Positions 20,514-29,332 of a stretch of DNA of 64,000 nucleotides are shown in pieces; the stretch's first letter is position 1; each line of letters opens with the position of its first letter. The stretch is from JANQOH01 sp965242575 (GTDB lineage: Bacteria > Pseudomonadota > Alphaproteobacteria > UBA7887): positions 3,328,458 through 3,392,457 of the forward strand of contig OZ251461.1 of the NCBI GenBank assembly GCA_965242575.1, read 5' to 3'. A program made the position numbers and the translations under genes. Below the pieces are notes generated by a model. The model worked only from the letters and a program-made list of their open reading frames with translations, was not told where the DNA came from and did not search any database.

Positions 20514-22046
20514 ATGGATGCGATCGCGCGAGAGCTGGAGCGCCGGCGCGCCGCCGCGCGCCTCGGCGGCGGCGAACGGCGCATGGCGGCGCAGCACGCC
20601 AAGGGCAAACTGACCGCGCGCGAACGCCTCGAGCTCCTCCTCGACCCCGGCTCGTTCGAGGAGTTCGACATGTTCGTCGAACACCGCGCCTCCGACTTCG
20701 GCATGGCGGAGAAACGGGCGCCCGGCGACGGCGTGGTGACCGGCCATGGCGCCATCGACGGCCGCCCCGTCCTCGTCTTCAGCCAGGACTTCACCGTGTT
20801 CGGGGGATCGCTCGGCGAGGCGCATGCCGGGAAGATCTGCAAGGTCATGGACCACGCCATGCGCTGCGGCCTGCCGGTCATCGGCCTCAACGATTCCGGC
20901 GGCGCGCGCATACAGGAGGGGGTGGCGGCGCTCGGCGGCTACGCCGAGGTTTTCCAGCGCAACGTCCTCGCCTCCGGCGTCGTCCCGCAAATCAGCGTCG
21001 TCATGGGGCCGTGCGCCGGCGGCGCGGTCTATTCGCCGGCGATGACCGACTTCATCTTCATGGTCCGCGACTCCTCCTACATGTTCGTCACCGGCCCCGA
21101 CGTGGTGAAGACGGTCACCCATGAGGAGGTGACGGCGGAGGAGCTGGGCGGCGCGGCGACCCATACGGCGAAATCGGGAGTCGCCGACCTCGCCTTCGCC
21201 GACGACGTCGAGGCGCTGGCCGCGCTGCGCCGGTTCTTCGGCTTCCTGCCGCTCAACAACCGCGCGGACCCGCCGATCCTGCCGACCGACGACCCGGTGG
21301 ACCGGCAGGAGCCGTCGCTGGACACGCTGGCGCCCGACAACCCCAACCGCCCCTACGACATGAAGGAGCTGATCGAGAAGGTCGCCGACGAGGGCGACTT
21401 CTTCGAATTGCGGCCCGACTGGGCCGGCAACGTCGTCACCGGCTTCGCCCGCCTCGACGGCCGAACGGTCGGAATTGTCGCCAACCAGCCCATGACGCTC
21501 GCCGGCTGCCTCGACATCGACTCGGCGCGCAAGGCGGGCCGCTTCGTCCGCTTCTGCGACTGCTTCAACGTCCCCATCGTGACCTTCGTCGACGTTCCGG
21601 GGTTCCTGCCGGGGACCGGGCAGGAGTTCGGCGGCATCATCTCCCACGGCGCGAAACTGCTGTTCGCCTACGCCGAGGCGACCGTGCCCAAGGTCACGGT
21701 GATCGTCCGCAAGGCCTATGGCGGCGCCTACGACGTGATGAGCTCGAAGCACCTGCGCGGCGACGTGAACTACGCCTGGCCGAGCGCGGAGATCGCGGTG
21801 ATGGGGCCCAAGGGCGCGGTGGAGATCGTCTTCCGCGGCGCCGGCGATGATCCGGAGGCGCTGGAGCGCCACACCCGCGACTACCGCGAGACGTTCGCCA
21901 ACCCCTTCGTCGCCGCGAGCCGCGGCTACGTAGACGACGTCATCCGGCCCCGGAACACGCGCCGGCGGGTGTGCCGCGCCCTCGCGCTGCTGCGCGCGAA
22001 GCGGCTGGAGAACCCGTGGAAGAAGCATGACAACATCCCGCTCTGA
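20514..22046 (+). CDS. pccB: Propionyl-CoA carboxylase beta subunit (carboxyltransferase)
   Basis: 510 residues, the standard PccB length. It transfers carboxyl from biotin to propionyl-CoA, giving methylmalonyl-CoA. The crotonase-fold carboxyltransferase halves are clear: GGSLGEAHAGKICKVMD, GLNDSGGARIQEGV, MGPCAGGAVYSPA, then FVDVPGFLPGTGQEFGGII and KAYGGAYDVMSSKHL. The ATG at 20514 matches the family N-terminus (MDAIARELERRRA). It overlaps pccA by 20 bases, so the subunits are coupled. Acetyl-CoA carboxylation cannot be excluded, but the residue pattern and pairing with a full-length alpha subunit favour propionyl-CoA. Confidence 0.95.
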   Translation: MDAIARELERRRAAARLGGGERRMAAQHAKGKLTARERLELLLDPGSFEEFDMFVEHRASDFGMAEKRAPGDGVVTGHGAIDGRPVLVFSQDFTVFGGSLGEAHAGKICKVMDHAMRCGLPVIGLNDSGGARIQEGVAALGGYAEVFQRNVLASGVVPQISVVMGPCAGGAVYSPAMTDFIFMVRDSSYMFVTGPDVVKTVTHEEVTAEELGGAATHTAKSGVADLAFADDVEALAALRRFFGFLPLNNRADPPILPTDDPVDRQEPSLDTLAPDNPNRPYDMKELIEKVADEGDFFELRPDWAGNVVTGFARLDGRTVGIVANQPMTLAGCLDIDSARKAGRFVRFCDCFNVPIVTFVDVPGFLPGTGQEFGGIISHGAKLLFAYAEATVPKVTVIVRKAYGGAYDVMSSKHLRGDVNYAWPSAEIAVMGPKGAVEIVFRGAGDDPEALERHTRDYRETFANPFVAASRGYVDDVIRPRNTRRRVCRALALLRAKRLENPWKKHDNIPL

Positions 22047-24084
22047 GCGGCCGCCCTTCGCGAAGGTCCTGGTCGCCAACCGGGGCGAGATCGCCTGCCG
22101 CGTCCTGCGCACCGCGCGGCGCCTCGGCATCGCGACCGTCGCGGTGTTCTCGGAGGCGGACGAGGACGCGCCGCACGCCGCCCTGGCCGACGAGGCGGTC
22201 GCCATCGGCCCGGCGCCGTCGCGCGACAGCTACCTGTCGATCGAGCGCGTCCTGGCGGCGGCGCGCCGGACCGGCGCCGAGGCGGTGCATCCGGGCTTCG
22301 GCTTCCTCGCCGAAAACGCCGCCTTCGCCCGCGCCGTGGAGGAAGCGGGGATCGCCTTCATCGGCCCCGGCGCCGAGGCCATCGCGGCGATGGGCGACAA
22401 GATCGAATCGAAGCGGATCGCCGCCGCCGCCGGCGTCGCCGTCGTCCCCGGCCATCCCGGCCCGGTCGCCGACGCCGACGCGGCGGTCGCGGCGGCGGAG
22501 CGCCTGGGCTTCCCGGTCATGCTCAAGGCGTCGGCCGGCGGCGGCGGCAAGGGCATGCGCGCAGCCGCCGACGCCGACGCGGTCCGCGACGGGTTCGAGT
22601 CGGCGCGCAACGAGGCGCGCGCCGCGTTCGGCGACGACCGCATGCTGGTCGAGAAGTTCATCGCCGAGCCGCGCCACATCGAAATCCAGCTCCTCGCCGA
22701 TTCGCACGGCGCCGTCGTCCATCTGGGCGAGCGCGAATGCTCGATCCAGCGCCGCTGCCAGAAGGTCGTCGAGGAGGCGCCGAGTCCGTTCGTCGACGCG
22801 GACATGCGCGAGGCCATGGGCGCGCAGGCGATCGCGCTCGCCCGCGCGGTGGACTACCGCTCGGCCGGGACGGTGGAGTTCGTCGCCGGCGGCGACGGGA
22901 GTTTCTACTTCCTGGAGATGAACACCCGCTTGCAGGTGGAGCACCCGGTCACCGAAATGACCCGCGGCGTCGACATCGTGGAGCACATGATCCGCATCGC
23001 CGCCGGCGAGCCGCTCGCGCTGCGGCAGGAGGACGTCGCCGCGCCGCGCGGCTGGGCCGTCGAGGCGCGGGTGTGCGCCGAGGACCCGGCGCGCGGCTTC
23101 CTGCCCTCCACGGGCCGCCTGCGGCGCTACCGCGAGCCGCCCGCCGGCGACCGCGAGTCGCCCGCCGGCGCCGGCCTGCGCGTCGATTCGGGCGTGGCGG
23201 AGGGCGGCGAGATCGCCATGCATTACGACTCGATGATCGCGAAGGTCATCGCCTGCGGGGCGGACCGCGCGGAGGCCATCGACCGGCTGGCGGCGGCGCT
23301 CGACGGGTTCGAGATCGCCGGGCCGCGCCACAACCTGCCGTTCCTGCGCGCGGTCCTCGACCGCCCGGCGTTCCGCGCCGGCCGCGCCACGACGGCGTTC
23401 GTGGCGGAGGAGTTCGGCGACGCCCACGACGCCGAGGCCGCCGGCGAAGCGCTCGCGCCGGTTCTGGCCCCGGTCGCGGCGCTGGTCCATTGCCGCCACG
23501 CCGGGCGCGCGGCGCGCGTTGGCGGCGGGCCGGCCCCGGACGGCGCGCTGTCGGCGCGAATCGGCGCGCGCGAATTCGCGTTGTCGGTCCGCGCCGCCGC
23601 GGGCGGGCTGGACGTCGAGATGGAGGGGCGCTCCGTCGCGGTGCGCACGGCGGACTGGCGGCCGGGCCGGCGGGTGTTTCGCGGCGCGGTCGACGGCCGC
23701 CCCGTCGCCGTCCAGGTCGCCCGCGACGGGCATGAGGGCTGGCGCCTCGTCCATGGCGGCGCGTCGGCGCGGGTTCTGGTGCGCCCGGCGCGGGCGGCCG
23801 AACTGGCGGCGCGCATGCCGGCGAAGGTGCCGCCCGACACGTCGCGCCTCCTGCTGTCCCCCATGCCCGGCCTGGTGGTGTCGCTCGCCGTCGCGCCGGG
23901 GCAGGCGGTCAAGGCGGGCGAGCCGGTCTGCGTCATCGACGCGATGAAGATGGAGAACGTGCTGCGCGCCGAGCGCGACGGAATCGTCGCCGCGGTCGAG
24001 GTCGCGCCGGGGGATTCGGTGCGGGTCGACCAGGTCCTCGTGACCTTCGCCCCCGAGGGCGAATCGCCGCCGCCGGCGGGTTGA
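22027..24084 (+). CDS. pccA: Propionyl/acyl-CoA carboxylase alpha subunit (biotin carboxylase + BCCP)
   Basis: 685 residues. The N-terminal biotin carboxylase has KVLVANRGEIACRVLRTARR, the ATP-grasp loop KASAGGGGKGMR and EMNTRLQVEHPVTE. A linker (BT-like) domain follows. The C-terminal biotinyl domain carries DAMKMENVL with the lysine at K641 to be biotinylated. It carboxylates its own biotin using ATP and bicarbonate, then passes the carboxyl to PccB. Start ATG at 22027 lies inside the pccB 3' end. Confidence 0.95.
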   Translation: MTTSRSERPPFAKVLVANRGEIACRVLRTARRLGIATVAVFSEADEDAPHAALADEAVAIGPAPSRDSYLSIERVLAAARRTGAEAVHPGFGFLAENAAFARAVEEAGIAFIGPGAEAIAAMGDKIESKRIAAAAGVAVVPGHPGPVADADAAVAAAERLGFPVMLKASAGGGGKGMRAAADADAVRDGFESARNEARAAFGDDRMLVEKFIAEPRHIEIQLLADSHGAVVHLGERECSIQRRCQKVVEEAPSPFVDADMREAMGAQAIALARAVDYRSAGTVEFVAGGDGSFYFLEMNTRLQVEHPVTEMTRGVDIVEHMIRIAAGEPLALRQEDVAAPRGWAVEARVCAEDPARGFLPSTGRLRRYREPPAGDRESPAGAGLRVDSGVAEGGEIAMHYDSMIAKVIACGADRAEAIDRLAAALDGFEIAGPRHNLPFLRAVLDRPAFRAGRATTAFVAEEFGDAHDAEAAGEALAPVLAPVAALVHCRHAGRAARVGGGPAPDGALSARIGAREFALSVRAAAGGLDVEMEGRSVAVRTADWRPGRRVFRGAVDGRPVAVQVARDGHEGWRLVHGGASARVLVRPARAAELAARMPAKVPPDTSRLLLSPMPGLVVSLAVAPGQAVKAGEPVCVIDAMKMENVLRAERDGIVAAVEVAPGDSVRVDQVLVTFAPEGESPPPAG

Positions 24085-24100
24085 ACGCCGGAGGACGCCG

Positions 24101-24328
24101 ATGAACTGGCGGGACTACATCTCCGTCGATCCGGAGATCTGCCACGGCAGGGCATGCATTTCCGGAACACGGGTGACGGTGACGACGGCGCTCGACAATT
24201 TGGCGGTGGGCCGGGACGCGGACGACATCGTGCGCAGCTACCCCACAGTCGGCCGCGAAGCTGTCCGGTCCACGCTGCTTTACGCCGCCGAATTGGCCAG
24301 GGAGCGGACAATGCCGCTGGCCGGGTGA
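24101..24328 (+). CDS. DUF433 antitoxin-like protein
   Basis: 75 residues with the DUF433 winged-helix pattern: MNWRDYISVDPEICHGRACI, then SGTRVTVTTALDNLAVG and a C-terminal helix. Such proteins usually act as antitoxins or DNA-binding partners of a PIN-like (DUF5615) toxin encoded just downstream. No such toxin follows; the next gene is a methyltransferase 138 bases on. A GGAGG site precedes the ATG and only 16 bases separate it from pccA. Confidence 0.8.
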   Translation: MNWRDYISVDPEICHGRACISGTRVTVTTALDNLAVGRDADDIVRSYPTVGREAVRSTLLYAAELARERTMPLAG

Positions 24329-24358
24329 CGTCGTGCGATCTTCGGGGCCGCCATGAGT

Positions 24359-24379
24359 GGCGAATCCGTCCGATTCGCC
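24359..24379. repeat. Perfect 8-base inverted repeat
   Basis: GGCGAATC, five-base loop, GATTCGCC. It lies between the DUF433 gene and the methyltransferase-HNH gene. It is followed by AATTAAGG rather than a T run, so an operator is as likely as a terminator. Confidence 0.5.
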
Positions 24380-24466
24380 AATTAAGGATTGATCGTTGCG
24401 GTGTTGTTCCCGGCGCGGTAGGTTTGCGCGTCCGGCGCGGGCGCCGGCGGCGCGGAGGACCGGGCG

Positions 24467-25702
24467 ATGGAGCCGAATTGGGCCAACCAGACCATCTGGA
24501 CCGGCGACTGCCTCGACGTCATGCGCGGCATGAACGGCGAGAGCGTCGACCTGGTCTATCTGGACCCGCCGTTCAACAGTAACGCCGACTACGCCGCCCC
24601 CATCGGCAGCAAGGCCGCCGGCGCCGAGTTCAAGGACACATGGGGGCTGAACGATATCAACCTCGCCTGGCATGGCTTGATCAAGCACGACTACCCCGGC
24701 CTCTATGCGCTGCTGCTCGCGGTGCGCCAGGTTCACGGCGACTCCATGATGAGTTATCTCATCTACATGGCCGTGCGGATCATGGAGATGAAACGCCTGC
24801 TCAAGCCGACCGCCAGCATCTGGGTCCATTGCGACCCGACCGCGTCCCATTACCTGAAGCTGACGATGGACGCGGTGTTCGGCAAATCGAATCTCCGTAA
24901 CGAGATTATCTGGTGTTACACCGGGCCGGCCAACGTCAAGAAGCATTTTCCGCGCAAGCACGACGTGCTGCTGTTTTACGCGGCGGGCAGGGACAACGTC
25001 TTCGACATCGACGCCGTCCGCATCCCTTACAAGAAGCTGAACACCCAGGACGGCGGGGGCATCGGCGGCGAACTGGATTCCGCCAGGGTGAAGGCGTACA
25101 TGAAGCGCGGCAAGGCGCCTGAAAGTTGGTGGACGGGCTTCTCCCCGGTCGGCCGCATCCACGGGGAGCGCACGGGGTATCCGACGCAAAAGCCGGTGGC
25201 GTTGCTGCAACGCATCGTCGCGGCGTCCACGCGCGAGGACCACATGGTGCTCGACCCCTTCTGCGGCTGCGCGACGGCCTGCATAGCGGCCGAGGGCCTC
25301 AACCGGCGGTGGGCGGGGATCGACGTTTCCCCGAAAGCGGCCGACCTCGTGCGCGTGCGCATGCGGAGCGAGCTGGGCATGATGTTCCGGGGCGCGCATC
25401 GCACCGACGTTCCGAAGCGCACGGACCTGGGGCAAATTCCGAAATACAATTCCCTGGACAACAGGAAACATCTGTATGGAGAGCAAGGAGGATATTGCGC
25501 GGGGTGCGGCGAGCATTTCACCATGCGGCATCTTGAGATCGACCATATCGTTGCACGCAAGAAAGGCGGTACCGACCATATCAGCAACTTGCAACTGCTA
25601 TGCGGCAGTTGCAATTCGATCAAGGGCGTCCGATCCCATGAAGAACTGTTGGTTCGATTGACCGACAAGGGGTTCGTCAAGCGGTCGGCCCCGAAACCGT
25701 GA
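24467..25702 (+). CDS. DNA methyltransferase fused to an HNH nuclease domain
   Basis: 411 residues. The first ~320 form a beta-class amino-methyltransferase: catalytic DPPF at 33-36, target region in the middle, SAM-binding DPFCGCAT at 263-270. After a short linker, residues 343-382 form an HNH/zinc nuclease motif: YCAGC (C344, C347), EIDHIV (E357, D359, H360), and N374 with C379 and C382. The two halves could be a modification enzyme with its own nuclease, or a methylase with an HNH used for DNA binding. The start at 24467 follows a GGAGG-type site. Codon use is slightly less GC-rich than in pccA. Confidence 0.88.
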   Translation: MEPNWANQTIWTGDCLDVMRGMNGESVDLVYLDPPFNSNADYAAPIGSKAAGAEFKDTWGLNDINLAWHGLIKHDYPGLYALLLAVRQVHGDSMMSYLIYMAVRIMEMKRLLKPTASIWVHCDPTASHYLKLTMDAVFGKSNLRNEIIWCYTGPANVKKHFPRKHDVLLFYAAGRDNVFDIDAVRIPYKKLNTQDGGGIGGELDSARVKAYMKRGKAPESWWTGFSPVGRIHGERTGYPTQKPVALLQRIVAASTREDHMVLDPFCGCATACIAAEGLNRRWAGIDVSPKAADLVRVRMRSELGMMFRGAHRTDVPKRTDLGQIPKYNSLDNRKHLYGEQGGYCAGCGEHFTMRHLEIDHIVARKKGGTDHISNLQLLCGSCNSIKGVRSHEELLVRLTDKGFVKRSAPKP

Positions 25703-25960
25703 CGCGGAGCCGCGATCTTCCCGGACCGCGGCCCGGTCTGTCCTCTCCGCGCCGGCGCCACAGGGAGCGGCGTCCTCGATGGCGGCGCCCGGGCTCCCCT
25801 CGTTTCCGCGAACGGTGGCGAACGAACGCGCCGGATCCGACACCTTGCGCGGAGGCGCCGTCTCCCGCATCGTTCCCGCCGACGCCGCGCGATGGGGAGT
25901 GGAGCGTCGGCGAATCGTCGATCGCGCCGGAGCGGCGTATCGCCGCATGAAGGAGCCGCC

Positions 25961-26839
25961 ATGACTCCCGACCCCGCCCGCAAGCGCGCGGCGCTGCGCG
26001 AGCGTATCGCCGCCGGCGGCCTCGTCGTCGCGCCGGGCGTGTTCGACATGGCGTCGGCGCGCATCGCCGACGCCATGGGCTTCGACGCGCTCTACCTGAC
26101 CGGATTCGGAGTGTCCGCCTCGCTCCTCGGCCTGCCCGACGCCGGCTTCGCCACCCTCACCGACATGGAGGCGGTCGTCCGCCGCGTCGCCGGCGGGACG
26201 GGCGCGCCGCTCATCGCCGACGCCGATACGGGATACGGCGGGCCGCTCAACGCCGCCCACACCGTCCGCGCCTACGAGGCGGCGGGGGCGGCGGCGATCC
26301 AGCTCGAGGACCAGGAGTTCCCCAAGAAGTGCGGCCACCTGCCGGGCCGGCGCGTCGTCCCCGCCGCCGAAATGGCGGTGCGGATCGCCGTGGCGGCGGA
26401 GGCGCGCCGCGACCCGAACCTGCTCGTCGTCGCCCGCACCGACGCGCGGACGGCGCACGGCCTCGACGAGGCGCTCGCGCGCGCCGACGCCTACGCCGCC
26501 GCGGGCGCCGACGTATTGTTCGTCGAATCGCCCGAATCGGAGGACGAGATGGCGCGCATCGCCGCGCGCGCGGCGAAGCCCCTGCTCGCCAACATGGTGG
26601 AGGGCGGGCGGACTCCCGTCCTTCCCCGCGCGCGGCTGGAGGCGCTGGGCTACGCCGTCGCCATCTTCCCGGTGACGGGGCTGCTCGCCGCCGCCGCGGC
26701 GCTGGAGTCGGCCTACGGCGCGCTCCGGCGCGACGGGTCGAGCGCGGGGCTGGCGGCGCCGCTCTGCGGTTTCGGCGCCTTCAACGCGGCGATGGGTTTC
26801 GGCGCGGTGCGCGAATTCGAACGCCGCTGGAGCGTATGA
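25961..26839 (+). CDS. Isocitrate lyase/PEP mutase superfamily enzyme
   Basis: 292 residues forming a TIM barrel of the PEPM/ICL superfamily, whose members make or break C-C or C-P bonds next to a carboxylate. Visible are the metal site DADTGYG (D87, D89) and the catalytic KKCGH (122-126, C124). Together these point to the lyase branch (2-methylisocitrate lyase, isocitrate lyase-like or oxaloacetate hydrolase). A methylisocitrate lyase would fit propionate use alongside pccBA, but prpC and prpD are not in view. The ATG at 25961 has a clear AAGGAG site. It may form an operon with the crotonase 46 bases downstream. Confidence 0.85.
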   Translation: MTPDPARKRAALRERIAAGGLVVAPGVFDMASARIADAMGFDALYLTGFGVSASLLGLPDAGFATLTDMEAVVRRVAGGTGAPLIADADTGYGGPLNAAHTVRAYEAAGAAAIQLEDQEFPKKCGHLPGRRVVPAAEMAVRIAVAAEARRDPNLLVVARTDARTAHGLDEALARADAYAAAGADVLFVESPESEDEMARIAARAAKPLLANMVEGGRTPVLPRARLEALGYAVAIFPVTGLLAAAAALESAYGALRRDGSSAGLAAPLCGFGAFNAAMGFGAVREFERRWSV

Positions 26840-26885
26840 TAGCGTTTCGGATTCGCGAAACGGGGCCGGGGGAGGGGCGCGGCGC

Positions 26886-27698
26886 ATGAACGCTGCCGCC
26901 GAGGTCGATCTCGACACGGAGAAGGTCGCCGCGCGGCGCGAAGGGCATGTCGGCTGGGTCGTGCTGAACAACCCGGCGCGCCACAACGCGCTGTCGCTGG
27001 AGATGTGGCGCGGCGTGGCGGACGCCATGGCGCGGTTCGCCGGCGACGACGAAGTCCGCGTCGTCGTCATGACCGGCGCCGGCGGCAAGGCGTTCGCCTC
27101 CGGCGCCGACATCTCCGAATTCGAGAGGCACCGCGCCGACGCCGACGCCGAGAAGGAATACAACCGCGTCTCCGCCGCCGCGCAGGACTCGCTGGCCCGG
27201 TTCGGGAAGCCGCTGGTCGCCATGATCCGGGGCTATTGCATCGGCGGCGGGCTGTCGGTGGCGCTCCAGGCTGACATCCGCATCGCCTCCGACGACGCGC
27301 GGTTCGCGATCCCCGCCGCCCGCCTGGGCCTCGGCTACGGGTTCGGCGGCATGCGGGTGCTGACGGCGCTGGTCGGCCCGGCGCAGGCGCGGGAGATCAT
27401 GTTCACCGCGCGGCGCTTCGACGCCGCCGAGGCGCTGCGCATCGGCCTCGTCAACCGCGTCGTCGGCGCGGCGGAGCTGGAGGACGCGGCGCGCGGCGTG
27501 GCCGAGGCGATCGCCGCCAACGCGCCCCTGACGGTGCGCGCCGCCAAGGCGGCCATCGCCGAGGCGCTCAAGGACCCGGCGGACCGCGACACGGCGGCGG
27601 TGGACGCGATGGTCCGCGCCTGCTTCGACAGCGCCGACTACGCCGAGGGCCGCCGCGCCTTCATGGAAAAACGCAAGCCCCGCTTCGCGGGGCGGTAG
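26886..27698 (+). CDS. Crotonase-family protein (enoyl-CoA hydratase-like, catalytic Glu absent)
   Basis: 270 residues with the crotonase fold and both oxyanion-hole segments (ASGADI at 71-76 and GYCIGGG at 116-122). The two glutamates that activate water in true enoyl-CoA hydratases are replaced: GGGLSVA has S124 where E144 of rat hydratase would be, and IPAARLG has A144 at the E164 position. A simple hydratase is therefore unlikely. Decarboxylase, isomerase or thioesterase-type activity on an acyl-CoA is possible. The RBS is a G-rich GGGGAGGGGCG. It lies between the PEPM/ICL enzyme and the TRAP transporter. Confidence 0.85.
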   Translation: MNAAAEVDLDTEKVAARREGHVGWVVLNNPARHNALSLEMWRGVADAMARFAGDDEVRVVVMTGAGGKAFASGADISEFERHRADADAEKEYNRVSAAAQDSLARFGKPLVAMIRGYCIGGGLSVALQADIRIASDDARFAIPAARLGLGYGFGGMRVLTALVGPAQAREIMFTARRFDAAEALRIGLVNRVVGAAELEDAARGVAEAIAANAPLTVRAAKAAIAEALKDPADRDTAAVDAMVRACFDSADYAEGRRAFMEKRKPRFAGR

Positions 27699-27709
27699 GA
27701 TGGATGTCT

Positions 27710-27790
27710 CCCGGGTGCGCCGGCGTCTCGCCGGCGTCTTCTTGCGAATGCGCTTCGCGCATTGGCCGGCGGGACGCCGGCGCACCCGGG
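27710..27790. repeat. Long hairpin element (type copy of a dispersed repeat)
   Basis: The left arm (27710-27736) starts CCCGGGTGCGCCGGCGTC and the right arm (27764-27790) ends GACGCCGGCGCACCCGGG. The 27-base arms pair with two mismatches. Between them AATGCGC-TTC-GCGCATT (27747-27763) makes a second perfect hairpin. It fills most of the gap between the crotonase and the TRAP binding-protein gene. Related copies are at 52401-52455 and, weaker, 9588-9613 and 42164-42213. It could act as an mRNA stabiliser or attenuator, or be a small mobile palindrome. Confidence 0.85.
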
Positions 27791-27825
27791 CGGCGCGGGA
27801 TTCGGAACATCGGGACGACAGGGCC

Positions 27826-28824
27826 ATGAGAAGAACGGCATTCGCGCTCGCCATGATCGCCGCCGCCGCGCAGGCCGGCGCGGCGCGCGCCGAGGACCGC
27901 CTGTCGGCGGTGCATGCCTTCCCCGAATTTCTGGTGTACACCAAGAGCTTCCTCGCCTTCGTCGAGGAGGTGAACCGGCGCGGCGAAGGCGTGGTGTCGA
28001 TCTCGGTGCGCGGCGGGCCGGAGGCCATCGGCCCGTTCGAACAGGCGCCGGCGGTGCGCGACGGCGTGGTCGATATGGCCAACGTCCCCGCCAGCTATTA
28101 CGGCGCCGCGGCGCCGGAGACCGACGCCCTGCTCGCCTCCACCGTCACGCCGATGGCGGCGCGGGCCAATGGCGGCCTCGCGCTGATGAACGAAGTCTAT
28201 CGCCGGCGCATGAACGCCGTCCTGCTCGCCTGGCCCGACGGCGGCATCGGCTTCCACGTCTATACGACCGAGCGGCCGGAAATCCGCGCCGACGGGACGG
28301 TGGACTTCTCGGCGCTGACCATCCGCGATGCGCCCATCTACCACGCCTTCTTCACCGCCCTCGGCGCCGCCACCGCGACCATGCGGACCACCGACGTCTA
28401 TTCGGCGCTCGAAAAGGGCGTGGTCGACGCGGCCGCCTTCACCTCCATCGGCGTGCGCGACCAGAAGTGGGACAAATTCCTGAAATACCGCATCGACCCG
28501 CGGTTCTACCGCACCGACCTCACGGTGCTGGTCAATTTCGACAGCTGGCGGGCGCTGAGCGAGGAATCGCGCGCGGTTCTGGGCGCCGTGGCGGTGGAGT
28601 GGGAGCGGAGTTCGTTCGCCGCGCGCGCCGCCGACCGCGACGCCGAATTCACGGCGCTCACGGCCGGAGGAATGGAGGTCGTCGCCCTCGAGGGCGCGGC
28701 GCGCGACGCCTACCTGCGCATGGCCGCCGACGCCGCCTGGGCGCGCATGGCCGAACGGCTGGAGGCCTTCGGCGAAAGCGCCGGCATCGTCCCGCGCCTG
28801 CGCGCGATCTACGCGCCCCGATAG
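27826..28824 (+). CDS. TRAP transporter substrate-binding protein (DctP family)
   Basis: 332 residues. A signal peptide (MRRTAFALAMIAAAAQAG, cleavage near ARA-ED) is followed by the DctP fold. It captures a carboxylate in the periplasm and delivers it to the membrane subunits. The segment WPDGGIGFHVYTT lies where the family has its carboxylate-binding region. The frame is open upstream to 27700, but that part is the hairpin element, so the ATG at 27826 is chosen. The ligand is unknown; the neighbouring crotonase and PEPM/ICL genes suggest an organic acid that enters as an acyl-CoA precursor. Confidence 0.9.
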   Translation: MRRTAFALAMIAAAAQAGAARAEDRLSAVHAFPEFLVYTKSFLAFVEEVNRRGEGVVSISVRGGPEAIGPFEQAPAVRDGVVDMANVPASYYGAAAPETDALLASTVTPMAARANGGLALMNEVYRRRMNAVLLAWPDGGIGFHVYTTERPEIRADGTVDFSALTIRDAPIYHAFFTALGAATATMRTTDVYSALEKGVVDAAAFTSIGVRDQKWDKFLKYRIDPRFYRTDLTVLVNFDSWRALSEESRAVLGAVAVEWERSSFAARAADRDAEFTALTAGGMEVVALEGAARDAYLRMAADAAWARMAERLEAFGESAGIVPRLRAIYAPR

Positions 28825-28845
28825 AGGCCGCCGGAGCCGCGCGCC

Positions 28846-29331
28846 GTGGCCGCCGCTTGGCGATGGCTGGACCGCGTTTGCGACGCCCTCGCGGCCGCCG
28901 CCGCCGCCATCCTCGCCGCCATCGCCTTCGGCGTCGTCCTCCAGGCGACCGCGCGCTCCCTCGGCTTCTCCGGATTCTCGCACGTCTTCGCGCTCACCGA
29001 GTTCGGCCTGTTCTACATCGCCATGCTGGCCGCGCCGTGGCTCGCGGCGCGGCGCGGCCACGTCTTCATCGAAATCCTCTCCAGCGCGCTGCCGGCGCGC
29101 GCGCGGCCGCTTCTGGACCGCGCCGTCGCCGTCCTGTGCGCGGCGATCTGCCTCGTGTTCGTCCGCTATTCCGGCGAGGCGGCGCTGGCCGCGTGGACGC
29201 GCGGCGACGTCGACATGCGCTCCTTCGACATGCCGCGCTGGGCGCTGCTCGGCGCGATGCCGCCCTGCTTCGCGCTGATGGCGGCGCAGTTCCTCCGCTC
29301 GGCGTTCGCGCGCGGCGGGGCGCGGGCCTGA
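28846..29331 (+). CDS. TRAP transporter small permease (DctQ family)
   Basis: 161 residues with four hydrophobic segments, as expected for the small membrane subunit. The conserved WLAARRGHVFIEI segment is present. It starts with GTG at 28846 after a GGAG site. One base separates its stop from the large permease start. Confidence 0.9.
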   Translation: MAAAWRWLDRVCDALAAAAAAILAAIAFGVVLQATARSLGFSGFSHVFALTEFGLFYIAMLAAPWLAARRGHVFIEILSSALPARARPLLDRAVAVLCAAICLVFVRYSGEAALAAWTRGDVDMRSFDMPRWALLGAMPPCFALMAAQFLRSAFARGGARA

Positions 29332-29332
29332 C

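Noticed and set aside
25703..25960. Small ORFs between the methylase-HNH gene and the PEPM/ICL gene
   Set aside because: They lack recognisable sequence and good start signals; one merely extends the downstream gene.
27700..27825. Longer start for the TRAP binding protein
   Set aside because: The extension is translated hairpin element and would bury the signal peptide.
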